The notes under the pieces: generated by a model
What the model was told of the DNA's origin: nothing
Databases searched by the model: none
Seen by the model: only the letters and a program-made list of their open reading frames with translations
Virus record (IMG/VR): IMGVR_UViG_3300006033_000066
Span: 1 to 35,357 of that record
Reading direction: 5' to 3' (one strand)
Origin: a virus
Length of the DNA: 35,357 nucleotides
Made by a program: the position numbers and the translations under genes
In this document: positions 8,443-14,493 of the stretch, in pieces
Layout: each line of letters opens with the position of its first letter
Numbering within the stretch: the stretch's first letter is position 1

Positions 8443-8591
8443 GAGCCCCTGAAAAGGTATCAAACTAGCCTGTATTTATACAGTCCCCCGAGCTTCCCCT
8501 CTAACGAGAGGACTAAAAGTAATTCGGGAAATAGGTAGCTAGGGCTCTCTTCTAAACTTCTCACGGTAATTCCACAAAGGATTTAGTTTTT
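8443..8591 (+). ncRNA. Candidate structured non-coding RNA 1
   Basis: No credible ORF lies between promoter copies 3 and 4. The sequence right after the -10 box can fold into a closed multi-helix RNA: GAGCC (8443)/GGCTC (8543-8547); a CCT-GAAA-AGG hairpin with a GNRA loop (8448-8457); CTAGC (8465)/GCTAG (8538); CTGTA-TTTA-TACAG (8470-8483); and CCCGA (8487)/TCGGG (8524) enclosing CCTCT-AACG-AGAGG (8498-8511). A CTAAA...TTTAG pair with a T run (8552-8590) could end it. The fold is inferred by eye with no covariation. If transcription starts about 7 bases after TATAAT, the first bases of the outermost helix would be lost. Confidence 0.55.
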
Positions 8592-8594
8592 GCC

Positions 8595-8619
8595 TCGCAG
8601 ATTTTACACGCGTTATAAT
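8595..8619 (+). promoter_or_regulatory. Phage promoter copy 4
   Basis: TCGCA at 8595, TTACAC in the spacer, and TATAAT at 8614-8619 followed by GACACCC. It starts within a few bases of the T run ending RNA candidate 1 and drives the gene at 8653. Confidence 0.85.
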
Positions 8620-8652
8620 GACACCCATCCGCCTTCAACCAAAGGAATCATT

Positions 8653-8868
8653 ATGCGCATCGACCTCTTCAACAAGACCGCCGACGAGCAGAAGATCGCC
8701 TCGGCCATCGTCGACGGGACCTTCCGCTTCCGCTCCAAGCTGTACGCCAAGTACTGCGCCAAGAGCCTCGCGGAGGGTCTCATCGTCGGCACCGTCGCGT
8801 CCTTCGCTCTCATCGGTGTTCTCGCCACCATCGACAACGCTCTGACCCCCAACGAAGACTCTGAGTAG
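8653..8868 (+). CDS. Small single-span membrane protein
   Basis: A 71-residue protein. I chose ATG 8653 because AAAGGA lies 7-12 bases before it; a longer frame would begin in the promoter. The N-terminal half is charged and helical, one transmembrane segment spans roughly residues 42-60 (LIVGTVASFALIGVLATI), and the tail is acidic (NEDSE). It shares the single span and acidic tail with the protein at 11622-11792. The codon third positions are more GC-rich than in neighbouring genes. Function unknown; membrane-anchored. Confidence 0.72.
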   Translation: MRIDLFNKTADEQKIASAIVDGTFRFRSKLYAKYCAKSLAEGLIVGTVASFALIGVLATIDNALTPNEDSE

Positions 8869-8875
8869 TCCCAAC

Positions 8876-8907
8876 CCTAAAACCTCTAACACAGGTTTTA
8901 GGTTTTT
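8876..8907 (+). terminator. CTAACAC-loop terminator B
   Basis: A perfect 10-bp stem, CCTAAAACCT (8876-8885)/AGGTTTTAGG (8893-8902), with loop CTAACAC and five T. The next start codon lies 17 bases downstream, so read-through is needed for expression of that gene from promoter copy 4. Confidence 0.9.
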
Positions 8908-8923
8908 CCGATAGGAGAACCTA

Positions 8924-9175
8924 ATGAAAAAGCATCTGATGGACCTGCTAGTGCTCTCGCTTGGCCTCAACATCGTCGCTGCGTACGTCCTGTACGAGCA
9001 AGAAAAGACCACAAAGAAGTACCGCAAGGGCTACGCTAAGATGCACGTCTGGGCGAACGTCATGAACGAGGTCATGGAAAACCACTTCCAAAACGGTGGC
9101 ACTCTCGACATCTCAGACGAGCTCAACGAGAAGATGGCAGCATACGCTATATTCTCCAAAAACGACATGCTCTAA
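8924..9175 (+). CDS. N-anchored membrane protein, 83 residues
   Basis: ATG 8924 follows ATAGGAG. A hydrophobic segment near the N terminus (about residues 6-24, LMDLLVLSLGLNIVAAYVLY) looks like a signal anchor, followed by a basic stretch (EKTTKKYRKGY) and a soluble helical tail of about 45 residues. The positive residues after the span predict a cytoplasmic tail. I do not recognise the family. It is read through from terminator B and precedes promoter copy 5. Confidence 0.7.
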   Translation: MKKHLMDLLVLSLGLNIVAAYVLYEQEKTTKKYRKGYAKMHVWANVMNEVMENHFQNGGTLDISDELNEKMAAYAIFSKNDML

Positions 9176-9178
9176 GCC

Positions 9179-9203
9179 TCGCAAGAAAAACATGTCCTAT
9201 AGT
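9179..9203 (+). promoter_or_regulatory. Phage promoter copy 5
   Basis: TCGCA at 9179, ACAT in the spacer, and TATAGT at 9198-9203 followed by GACACG. It has the fixed 14-base gap, beginning four bases after the preceding stop. Confidence 0.82.
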
Positions 9204-9305
9204 GACACGTATGCCATTTCACTATGGCGCTACTCTGAACGATTCACAGTCTAGAATCGCCGTTTAGGAAGACTAGCAGAGCAACCGACGTGTCATTTAC
9301 TTTTT
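9204..9305 (+). ncRNA. Candidate structured non-coding RNA 2 (leader)
   Basis: Between promoter copy 5 and the next gene. GACACGT (9204-9210) pairs perfectly with ACGTGTC (9288-9294), closing GCCAT (9213)/ATGGC (9224) with a 6-base loop, and CTCTG (9233)/CAGAG (9277) enclosing GATTC (9241)/GAATC (9254). The closing helix is followed by ATTTACTTTTT, so the whole unit could be a terminated RNA or a leader controlling the gene at 9325. An alternative AGTCT/AGACT pair (9248/9270) could switch the inner part. The outer helix begins inside the conserved GACAC of the promoter, so the real transcript may lack its first bases. Confidence 0.55.
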
Positions 9306-9324
9306 GCCAAATTAAGGAGAAAAA

Positions 9325-9444
9325 ATGTCCAATCGACAGCGCTATTACGGCTTCTGGCACTTCATCGGCGACTTCATCATGACCTGTCTCACGGCGGGCT
9401 TCTGGCTCATCTGGGTCTTTGTCCGAGAGATGCGCAAGCGTTAA
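9325..9444 (+). CDS. 39-residue membrane protein
   Basis: A tiny gene with a very strong TAAGGAG ribosome site 8-14 bases before ATG 9325. The product has one transmembrane span (about residues 12-33, FIGDFIMTCLTAGFWLIWVFV) between an N-terminal RQRYYGFW and a basic end, REMRKR. The aromatic-rich membrane boundary is typical of a genuine membrane protein. It follows RNA candidate 2 and may be its regulated gene. Confidence 0.68.
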   Translation: MSNRQRYYGFWHFIGDFIMTCLTAGFWLIWVFVREMRKR

Positions 9445-9484
9445 CCACCAATCAACGCAACACCAAATCTAAGGAGAAAAACTG

Positions 9485-9775
9485 ATGCCCCCTGACTATA
9501 TTTCGCCGATCATCGGTATCCCCATCGCCCTCTTTCTGTGGACTTTGCTTTTCTCGATCGTTTTCTACCAGCCGGTAAAGGTTCGAATCGACGATTTCTT
9601 TGCCATGCGAAGGCACAAGCGTAGAGAACGCAAGCGACAGCAAGCAATCGAGGCAATGCGTAAATATGTTACTATGGACGCCCAAATGATTACGCAGCTT
9701 TACCGCAACAACCAGCCCAAGCCATATTCTGGTAACAGTCGTCAGCGTGGCCGTCACCGGCAACCCACCCGATAA
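9485..9775 (+). CDS. Membrane protein with basic cytoplasmic tail
   Basis: A 96-residue protein starting at ATG 9485 after AAGGAG. One transmembrane span lies at about residues 7-29 (PIIGIPIALFLWTLLFSIVFY), followed by a strongly basic helix (RRHKRRERKRQQAIEAMRK) and a polar, arginine-rich tail. The basic tail could bind nucleic acid or acidic lipids. It lies 14 bases before the larger membrane protein at 9790 and is probably co-transcribed with it. Confidence 0.7.
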   Translation: MPPDYISPIIGIPIALFLWTLLFSIVFYQPVKVRIDDFFAMRRHKRRERKRQQAIEAMRKYVTMDAQMITQLYRNNQPKPYSGNSRQRGRHRQPTR

Positions 9776-9789
9776 CAAGAAAGACACAA

Positions 9790-10569
9790 ATGGATATTGC
9801 TCGTATTTTCAAGGAAGCAGGACCGCTTCTCAAGCGTAACTCCTCGACCATTCTCACCGGTCTTGGCGTCGCGGGGTCCATCGGCTCTCTTATTCTGGGA
9901 GTCAAAGCAACGCCTCGTGCCCTCCGAAAGCTCGAGGGGGCTTACAACCTCAAAAACGTCACCGGTGTCTCGGATGACGTACCTCTGACAAAGGTAGAAG
10001 TCATCAAGACCGTCTGGGTCGACTACATGCCGGCTGTAGGTCTGCAGGTAGTGACTATCGCCAGCGTCATTGGCGCTCAGTCGATCAACATGCGCAAGCA
10101 GGCGGCTATCATATCCGCCTTCAGCATTTCCGAAGCAGCCCTCCGTGAGTACCAGGAGCGAATGGCTGTAGAGGCACCCACCAAAGACCGTAAGGTCCGA
10201 GACGACATCGCTCAGGCTCGTGTCGACGGCGATCCTGTGACCCAAAAGGAAGTTCTGATGATCGGTAACGGTGATCAGCTCTTCTACGAGGCTCACACGG
10301 GACGATATTTCATGTCGACCATGCAGAAAGTTCAGAAAGCCGTCAACGATCTGAATTTCCGGGTTCTCAATCAGAACTACGCCTCTCAAAATGAGTTCTA
10401 TGGGATGCTTGGTCTTGGTCCCGTGGCTCAGGGCGAGGAATTCGGCTGGACTCCCGAACACACGCTCGAAGTCGACTTCTCGACCACGATGTCCGACGAC
10501 GAGCGTGCTGCAATCTCGATCGACTACTACCGAAAGCCCGTCAGCAACTACTGGAAAGGCTTCAGCTGA
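9790..10569 (+). CDS. DUF6353-like two-span membrane protein, paralogue 1
   Basis: A 259-residue protein. A hydrophobic segment at about residues 20-37 (ILTGLGVAGSIGSLILGV), then KATPRALRKLE, a second at about 80-98 (MPAVGLQVVTIASVIGAQSI), then an NMRKQAAIISAF helix and a soluble C-terminal domain with NEFYGMLGL and YYRKPVSNYW. It is clearly related to the 302-residue protein at 14490: same order of ILTxxGxxGxIxS, ATxxxxxxxE, GxxxxxxSxIxAQ, helix, and a C-terminal domain with a YxxLG element. The pattern resembles DUF6353, a phage family of unknown role. It probably sits in the cell membrane with a large cytoplasmic domain. Confidence 0.75.
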   Translation: MDIARIFKEAGPLLKRNSSTILTGLGVAGSIGSLILGVKATPRALRKLEGAYNLKNVTGVSDDVPLTKVEVIKTVWVDYMPAVGLQVVTIASVIGAQSINMRKQAAIISAFSISEAALREYQERMAVEAPTKDRKVRDDIAQARVDGDPVTQKEVLMIGNGDQLFYEAHTGRYFMSTMQKVQKAVNDLNFRVLNQNYASQNEFYGMLGLGPVAQGEEFGWTPEHTLEVDFSTTMSDDERAAISIDYYRKPVSNYWKGFS

Positions 10570-10625
10570 AGAGAATGCAAAGGTAAGGCTGACTGCTACG
10601 ACTGTAGCTAGTTAGAAACATATTT

Positions 10626-10668
10626 GGGTGGCCTAGGCGGTTGCAAGACTTAGGCCACCCTCATATTT
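10626..10668 (+). terminator. Hairpin terminator or attenuator
   Basis: A perfect 10-bp stem, GGGTGGCCTA (10626-10635)/TAGGCCACCC (10651-10660), with a 15-base loop, then TCATATTT. It separates the 9790 gene from the next gene, whose AAGGAG begins right after it. Confidence 0.78.
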
Positions 10669-10682
10669 AAGGAGATAAACTG

Positions 10683-11081
10683 ATGGCCGAGACCAAATCA
10701 ATCCACATCGGCGATATCCTGACGATCACAACTGGTCGACTTGTGTCGCACGATCACGTAGGGGGTGCGTACAATATCCTTGACTGGATGACCGGCGAAA
10801 GCCTCATGACGCACCAGCTCCCGCGTGCTGCAGACGTCTGCAAACCCTTCCTTGAGGCGACTTTCCCGCAACTTGCGGCGATTGTATATCCTTCGTACCT
10901 GGAGGTGGATGGCGTCTCCGCTGACGCCATATTTACCTGGCTGGACACGCAAGGTGAGCTCTACGGTGAGTGGTGGGACGTTCCCAAGCTGCCCATCGAC
11001 GCCTATGACGCTAAGAACGCAATCATCGAGCTGGCAGAAATGATCGGTACCGACAAAACCATCATTGGAGTAGTGATATGA
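10683..11081 (+). CDS. DUF7736-like phage protein
   Basis: A 132-residue soluble protein starting at ATG 10683 after AAGGAG. The opening HIGDILTITTGRLVSHDHVGG and the following GAYNILDWMTGESLMTHQLPRA form a pattern common in phage genomes, where it is annotated only as DUF7736. The middle has a buried FPQLA segment, and the C terminus a DKTIIGVVI strand. Family function is unknown. Its stop overlaps the start of the next gene (ATATGA), so both are translated together. Confidence 0.7.
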   Translation: MAETKSIHIGDILTITTGRLVSHDHVGGAYNILDWMTGESLMTHQLPRAADVCKPFLEATFPQLAAIVYPSYLEVDGVSADAIFTWLDTQGELYGEWWDVPKLPIDAYDAKNAIIELAEMIGTDKTIIGVVI

Positions 11082-11293
11082 TCACCATTCAGATCGGAAA
11101 GCCCAGAGTGACACTCAAGAAAGGCGAAGACGCCGTCGAGGTTGACGCGGAGCCCGTATTCCGTCTCTTCACCATCCAGAATTTCGTCACGCTGGGTTTT
11201 GGTGTAGCTCTGGGTATCATCCTCAAGCAGCAGTCGGATATTCAGACGCTCAAGCGCACTCTGGATATCGTACAGGGAGGTTTCTATGGCTAA
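11078..11293 (+). CDS. Single-span membrane protein, 71 residues
   Basis: ATG 11078 overlaps the preceding stop. An N-terminal charged beta-like part (VTLKKGEDAVEVDAEPV) precedes one transmembrane segment (about residues 34-48, IQNFVTLGFGVALGIIL) and a short helical tail (KQQSDIQTLKRTLDIV). The design suggests a small anchor with a soluble N-terminal domain. It overlaps the next gene by 8 bases. I do not recognise the family. Confidence 0.66.
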   Translation: MITIQIGKPRVTLKKGEDAVEVDAEPVFRLFTIQNFVTLGFGVALGIILKQQSDIQTLKRTLDIVQGGFYG

Positions 11294-11564
11294 TACGCCT
11301 AAGGACCTTCCTCGAGTTGTTCAGAGCGACCTCCATGACGCTATTGACAAGCTAGGCGAGCAAGTAGCTCGAGGTGAGCTTGTGGAGATCGAAACTAAAA
11401 GAGACCCATTCTCGCCCTACAAAGTAAACGCCGACCGTTGCGTCTGTAAGCGATATTCTGAGCGGAATGGAGACGTAGTTACATATTGGGAAGAAAGAAA
11501 CCCCCTGTGTAAGTACGTGCACCTTGCCCCGCCGCAGGAAAAACCTTACAGCGTACCCGTCTAG
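11286..11564 (+). CDS. Hypothetical 92-residue protein
   Basis: ATG 11286 lies inside the end of the previous gene, with GGGAGG seven bases upstream. The N terminus is helical and acidic (LHDAIDKLGEQVARGELVEIE). The C-terminal half has three cysteines (DRCVCKRY and NPLCKYVH) with a following histidine that could hold a metal, but the spacing does not match a known zinc finger. It ends just before promoter copy 6. Function unknown. Confidence 0.65.
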   Translation: MANTPKDLPRVVQSDLHDAIDKLGEQVARGELVEIETKRDPFSPYKVNADRCVCKRYSERNGDVVTYWEERNPLCKYVHLAPPQEKPYSVPV

Positions 11565-11566
11565 CC

Positions 11567-11591
11567 TCGCAAAAATTACACGCCCTATAAT
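11567..11591 (+). promoter_or_regulatory. Phage promoter copy 6
   Basis: TCGCA at 11567, TTACAC in the spacer, and TATAAT at 11586-11591 followed by GACACCCC. This is the closest copy to the consensus. Confidence 0.87.
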
Positions 11592-11621
11592 GACACCCCG
11601 TCATCCTGAAAGGAAACTGAA

Positions 11622-11792
11622 ATGACCACTCCCGACATCACTTCGCTCCCCCCTGCTCCCAGGTTCTCCCCCCTCCTCAAGAAGGTCGCCATCATCGGCG
11701 CTGCTTCGCTCGGCCTCATCATCGCCGGCGCAGTCGCGTTCGCCACGGTCTCCAACATGAACGAGGGAGAGGACTCGGACTCGGCAGAGTAA
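11622..11792 (+). CDS. 56-residue single-span membrane protein
   Basis: ATG 11622, preceded by GAAAGGA and driven by promoter copy 6. A proline-rich N terminus (SLPPAPRFSP) is followed by a span at about residues 22-42 (VAIIGAASLGLIIAGAVAFAT) and an acidic tail (NEGEDSDSAE). The layout and codon bias match the 71-residue protein at 8653, so the two may be functional relatives. A terminator follows. Confidence 0.68.
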   Translation: MTTPDITSLPPAPRFSPLLKKVAIIGAASLGLIIAGAVAFATVSNMNEGEDSDSAE

Positions 11793-11833
11793 GACCCAAG
11801 GAATCATCCCCAACCCAACAGATCACGGAACAA

Positions 11834-11880
11834 CCTAAAAGATATGTCGCCCTAAACCAGCACATACCTTTTAGGTTTTA
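11834..11880 (+). terminator. Terminator hairpin before the 11906 gene
   Basis: CCTAAAAG (11834-11841)/CTTTTAGG (11868-11875), extended past one mismatch by TATG/CATA, followed by TTTTACTTTT. The next start codon lies 25 bases beyond, so this also acts as a leader attenuator. Confidence 0.78.
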
Positions 11881-11905
11881 CTTTTGCCTAGGAGGCAACA
11901 AAGCA

Positions 11906-12538
11906 ATGCTTAAGAAAACCATCAAGCACAAGGACCTCGAGGGTAACGATGTCGAGACCGATGCTTACTTCAACCTGACAAAGGCTGAGGCAATCGAGCT
12001 CCGAATCCGTAACGACCTCGACGTGATCGGTCGTAGCCGCGACAAGAACGAAACCATGGATGCCTTCAAGCGCATCCTTCAGATGTCTTACGGCGTCAAG
12101 ACGGGCGATGGGCGCTTCATCAAGGTCAACAACTACGGAACTCCTCTCTTCTATGAGTTCATGACGACCGAGGCATATTCCGAACTCTTCATCGAGATCT
12201 TCTCAAACGAAGGGTATGCTGTGGATTTCATCAAGTCTATCCTGCCCGCCGAGGCTGTCGCCGCAATGGACGAGCAGACGGCTCAGGAGAGCAAGTCAGA
12301 TATTCCGCCCAACCTTGCAAACCACCCGAGCATGCAGGGCCACAAGGCGCCTGAGGCCCGTCCTGATATTCCGGGGCAGACCTCAATCCGCCCTGGCGAG
12401 ACTCCCGAAGAGATGGAAGCCCGTATTCGTAGGCAGCTCCTCCAGGAAATGGCCCCCCAAACCCCGCCGGCACAGGTGTCCTTGACGCCGGCGGAAGCTC
12501 AGCAGCCGGGAGAACCCAATCGGGACCAGCTGATCTGA
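11906..12538 (+). CDS. Conserved phage protein, MLKKTI-type
   Basis: A 210-residue soluble protein with TAGGAGG upstream of ATG 11906. The opening MLKKTIKHKDLEGN, then YFNLTKAEAIELR, a MSYGVK-GDGRFIKV strand, and TEAYSELFIEIF resemble a family found in many Gram-positive phages in similar blocks. It is sometimes suggested to be a tail-assembly or structural helper, but its role is unproven. Residues about 85-120 form helices; the last 85 residues are proline- and glutamine-rich and probably disordered. No membrane segment. I see no slippery heptamer that would make it a frameshifting tail chaperone. Confidence 0.7.
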   Translation: MLKKTIKHKDLEGNDVETDAYFNLTKAEAIELRIRNDLDVIGRSRDKNETMDAFKRILQMSYGVKTGDGRFIKVNNYGTPLFYEFMTTEAYSELFIEIFSNEGYAVDFIKSILPAEAVAAMDEQTAQESKSDIPPNLANHPSMQGHKAPEARPDIPGQTSIRPGETPEEMEARIRRQLLQEMAPQTPPAQVSLTPAEAQQPGEPNRDQLI

Positions 12539-12543
12539 GATTG

Positions 12544-12645
12544 CAGGATGTGCGTGCTTACCCGAGCCGCACAAGTATATCCTGTGTAACACCGTCCAGC
12601 CGGGCTCTTAGCCTTGCCCCCAATCAGCTATTAGTCCGGCTGGAC
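12544..12645 (+). ncRNA. Two-hairpin structured 3' region
   Basis: No gene lies between 12539 and promoter copy 7. Two large hairpins fill it: CAGGAT (12544)/ATCCTG (12579) with an inner GTGC/GCAC pair, and a perfect 10-bp GTCCAGCCGG (12594)/CCGGCTGGAC (12636) with an inner TAGC/GCTA pair. No T run follows, so this is more likely a protected mRNA end or a small RNA than a simple terminator. Confidence 0.5.
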
Positions 12646-12649
12646 GCCC

Positions 12650-12674
12650 TCGCAAGAAAAACATATCCTATAGT
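12650..12674 (+). promoter_or_regulatory. Phage promoter copy 7
   Basis: TCGCA at 12650, ACAT in the spacer, and TATAGT at 12669-12674 followed by GACACCC. Same fixed spacing. Its TATAGT variant and AGAAAAACAT spacer match copy 5; both precede leader hairpins. Confidence 0.84.
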
Positions 12675-12681
12675 GACACCC

Positions 12682-12705
12682 ACCACTCACGTGGTTTCAT
12701 TTTTT
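12682..12705 (+). terminator. Leader attenuator hairpin
   Basis: ACCAC (12682)-TCAC-GTGGT (12695), then TTCATTTTTT. It begins 7 bases after the -10 box of copy 7, so the transcript would start at or inside it. Premature stopping before the gene at 12732 is plausible. Confidence 0.6.
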
Positions 12706-12731
12706 GCCCCACCAATTAAGGAGAAATACTG

Positions 12732-13118
12732 ATGAATATCGTACCCATCATCCAGACCGTTGCCGGTCTTATCAGCTCGGTTAGCGCCGGCGCTGTCGTC
12801 GGTAACGCTGTCAAGGCGACCACGCCTGCAGACATCAAGCGAGTCAACAAGGTGCTCGTGACCATCGGCGGCTTCGTCCTCAGCGGCGTTGCAGGCGACC
12901 TGGCGTCCAAGTACGTCGAGAAGGAAATCGGAAGCCTCGCCGAGAGCTTCAAGAACGCTCGCCTTGCTGGGGCCGCTAAGAGCGAGGTTGCTCAGGCGGC
13001 CAAGGAGACCTTCGAGGCGGCCAAAAACCTCGGCGCGGAGGTTGCTCAGGCAGCCAAAAGCGTTGTGGACGACGCCGTCTTTCTTGACGACCCCAAGCCC
13101 GCAGACGACAAGCTCTAA
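12732..13118 (+). CDS. Membrane-associated protein with long C-terminal helix
   Basis: A 128-residue protein starting at ATG 12732 after AAGGAG. The N-terminal 60 residues have two hydrophobic segments (IIQTVAGLISSVSAGAVVGNAV and VLVTIGGFVLSGVAGDLAS) separated by a charged KATTPADIKRVNK turn. The rest is a long alanine- and lysine-rich helix with repeats (KSEVAQAAKETFEAAKN, AEVAQAAKSVVDDA), likely a coiled coil. This would be an anchored rod facing the cytoplasm. It is driven by promoter copy 7 through a leader attenuator. I do not recognise the family. Confidence 0.72.
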   Translation: MNIVPIIQTVAGLISSVSAGAVVGNAVKATTPADIKRVNKVLVTIGGFVLSGVAGDLASKYVEKEIGSLAESFKNARLAGAAKSEVAQAAKETFEAAKNLGAEVAQAAKSVVDDAVFLDDPKPADDKL

Positions 13119-13128
13119 TATCCAAGAG

Positions 13129-13160
13129 ACCTAATCGCTTATCCATAGCTTTTAGGTTTT
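13129..13160 (+). terminator. Terminator hairpin before the 13190 gene
   Basis: ACCTAA (13129-13134)/TTAGGT (13152-13157) with an inner GCT/AGC pair and a TTTT run, 30 bases before the next start. Same CCTAA...TTAGG style as the hairpins at 8876 and 11834. Confidence 0.65.
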
Positions 13161-13189
13161 GCCTTCCATTTAAGCAGATTTGAGAAAAA

Positions 13190-13834
13190 ATGGCAGACGC
13201 ACCATCGGGACCCGAGAAGTACGCCAGTAACAGCAATCGAGACAAGGCTGCTGCGGATATTCCTGAGAAAAAAGTAGAAAAAGTCATAGAAGGCTCCGCT
13301 GTTCAGCGTAAGCGACCTCTCGGACGACGGATAATGGACAACTTCAAGGGTGAGGACGCCCAGAGCGTCGGTCACTACGTGTTGTTCGAGGTTGTCTTGC
13401 CCCAGCTGAAGGATCTGATCTTTGACGTGGGGTCTTCCGCTCTCCAGCGAGCCTTATTTGGCGACCGTGCGGGTCGTCCTTACACGCCGGCAGGACGTAA
13501 GGGCTACACTCCGTACAACACCATCGCTTCTTCGGCGATATCCAAGGCCGCTCAAGCAGCTAAGCCCACTCCGACCCTTGCTAGCGACGAATTTGGCGAT
13601 ATTATCGTCGAAACGCGCGGCGAGGCTCAGGAGGTCATGGACAAGATCGGTAACCTGATCGAGACCTACGGTATGGCCTCTGTGGCGGACCTGAAGGCGG
13701 CTGTGGGGCTCACTGGCAACTTCACCGATGAGAAGTTCGGTTGGGTTGCTATGGGTGGCACGGATATTCGCCGAATGGGCGGTGCTCAGCCGGGTTATGT
13801 GCTCATTTTCCCGCGGCCTGAGGAGCTTGTCTAA
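13190..13834 (+). CDS. Conserved phage protein (possible structural)
   Basis: A 214-residue protein, ATG 13190, with a weak ribosome site (GAGAAAAA). The N terminus is lysine-rich and disordered, then RPLGRRIMDNFKGED, a VLFEVVLPQLKDLIFD amphipathic segment, and FGDRAGRPYTPAG. The C-terminal half has FGDIIVETRGEAQEVMDKI, a helix, a short DLKAAVGLTG segment, DEKFGWVAMGGTDIRR and a final strand with FPRPEEL. This C-terminal pattern recurs in phages of Gram-positive hosts, usually as unknown or putative structural. Its stop overlaps the next start (TAATG). Confidence 0.68.
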   Translation: MADAPSGPEKYASNSNRDKAAADIPEKKVEKVIEGSAVQRKRPLGRRIMDNFKGEDAQSVGHYVLFEVVLPQLKDLIFDVGSSALQRALFGDRAGRPYTPAGRKGYTPYNTIASSAISKAAQAAKPTPTLASDEFGDIIVETRGEAQEVMDKIGNLIETYGMASVADLKAAVGLTGNFTDEKFGWVAMGGTDIRRMGGAQPGYVLIFPRPEELV

Positions 13835-14013
13835 TGGCACTCCCCATTCCGGCGCGTGAGGTGGCTGTGGGTGACTACAGCGCTGACTACGGGACCGTTC
13901 GACAGGTTAAGAAGAACCTCGGTGACTATATCGAGATCACCTTCATGAACGGTACCGTAATCACGCCCAACGAAGAGACAGAGCTCATGATCGACCAGGG
14001 AGGACGGTTTTAA
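13834..14013 (+). CDS. Small beta-rich paralogue 1
   Basis: A 59-residue protein starting at ATG 13834, overlapping the previous stop. It contains VGDYSADYGTVRQV, then YIEITFMNGTVITPNEETE. Two nearby proteins (14013 and 14251) show the same order: V/IGD near the start, a G-x-V/I strand, I/V-x-x-TF-x-x-G, and a final acidic strand. This looks like a small SH3-like barrel, inferred from the strand pattern only. The three adjacent copies suggest local duplication. Confidence 0.66.
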   Translation: MALPIPAREVAVGDYSADYGTVRQVKKNLGDYIEITFMNGTVITPNEETELMIDQGGRF

Positions 14014-14213
14014 TGGGCGACATATTTAGAGTCGCTAAGACGCCCGAGGAGTTCGAGATTGGTGACGTCATCAAACACCAGCCTGGTACTCGATATTCGG
14101 GCTCTCCCATAACCGCTCTTGAGTATCTGGGAGTGACACAGGTCCGAGTAACTTTCGAAAACGGCGAAATCGTCGAATTCTTCAGAGGAATCAAACACGA
14201 GATGCAGGGGTAA
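14013..14213 (+). CDS. Small beta-rich paralogue 2
   Basis: A 66-residue protein starting at ATG 14013 (overlapping TAATG). It carries FEIGDVIKHQPGTRYSG, an ITALEYLG strand, QVRVTFENGEIVEFF and a basic end. The TF-x-NG-x-I/V signature matches paralogue 1, although overall identity is low. Likely a small barrel that binds protein or nucleic acid; this is inference. Followed by a ten-codon ORF and the third relative. Confidence 0.66.
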   Translation: MGDIFRVAKTPEEFEIGDVIKHQPGTRYSGSPITALEYLGVTQVRVTFENGEIVEFFRGIKHEMQG

Positions 14214-14218
14214 ACACA

Positions 14219-14251
14219 ATGCGTCATATTCAGAGCGTTACCCGCCTGTAA
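14219..14251 (+). CDS. Ten-codon leader ORF
   Basis: ATG 14219, preceded by CAGGGG, encodes MRHIQSVTRL and stops at TAA 14249-14251, whose last base is the A of the next ATG. The next gene has no ribosome site of its own, so termination of this peptide probably supplies ribosomes by reinitiation. The peptide may have no function of its own. Confidence 0.45.
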   Translation: MRHIQSVTRL

Positions 14252-14493
14252 TGGACGACGTCAGGTCTATCCTGGTGCCCGCCAAGCTTATTCGTGTCGG
14301 TGACTACGTCCCTATGGGCGGTTGGGTCATTGCCATAAGCAAGAGCGGAACTAGGGGGCTCTTTCCCAAGAGCTATATTACACTGACGTTCTACACAGGT
14401 GTCGACATTGTTGACTTTACCACGGAAGACTATATTCCGGTCAACGTCGAAAGAATCTACAAGCAAATAGCAACAGCCAAGGAGAAGAAATGA
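14251..14493 (+). CDS. Small beta-rich paralogue 3
   Basis: An 80-residue protein. The first ATG in frame, 14251, overlaps the stop of the ten-codon ORF and lacks its own ribosome site. It contains IRVGDYVPMGGWVIAI, SYITLTFYTGVDIVDF and a final VNVERIYKQIATAKEKK helix. The VGDY and TF-x-x-G elements align with the two upstream proteins, with an added C-terminal basic helix. Its stop overlaps the start of the 14490 gene, placing it in the same operon as the large membrane protein. Confidence 0.66.
   Translation: MDDVRSILVPAKLIRVGDYVPMGGWVIAISKSGTRGLFPKSYITLTFYTGVDIVDFTTEDYIPVNVERIYKQIATAKEKK

Noticed and set aside
11906-12538. Tail assembly chaperone with programmed frameshift
   Set aside because: It lies far from and downstream of the tape measure gene, and I see no slippery sequence or overlapping second frame.
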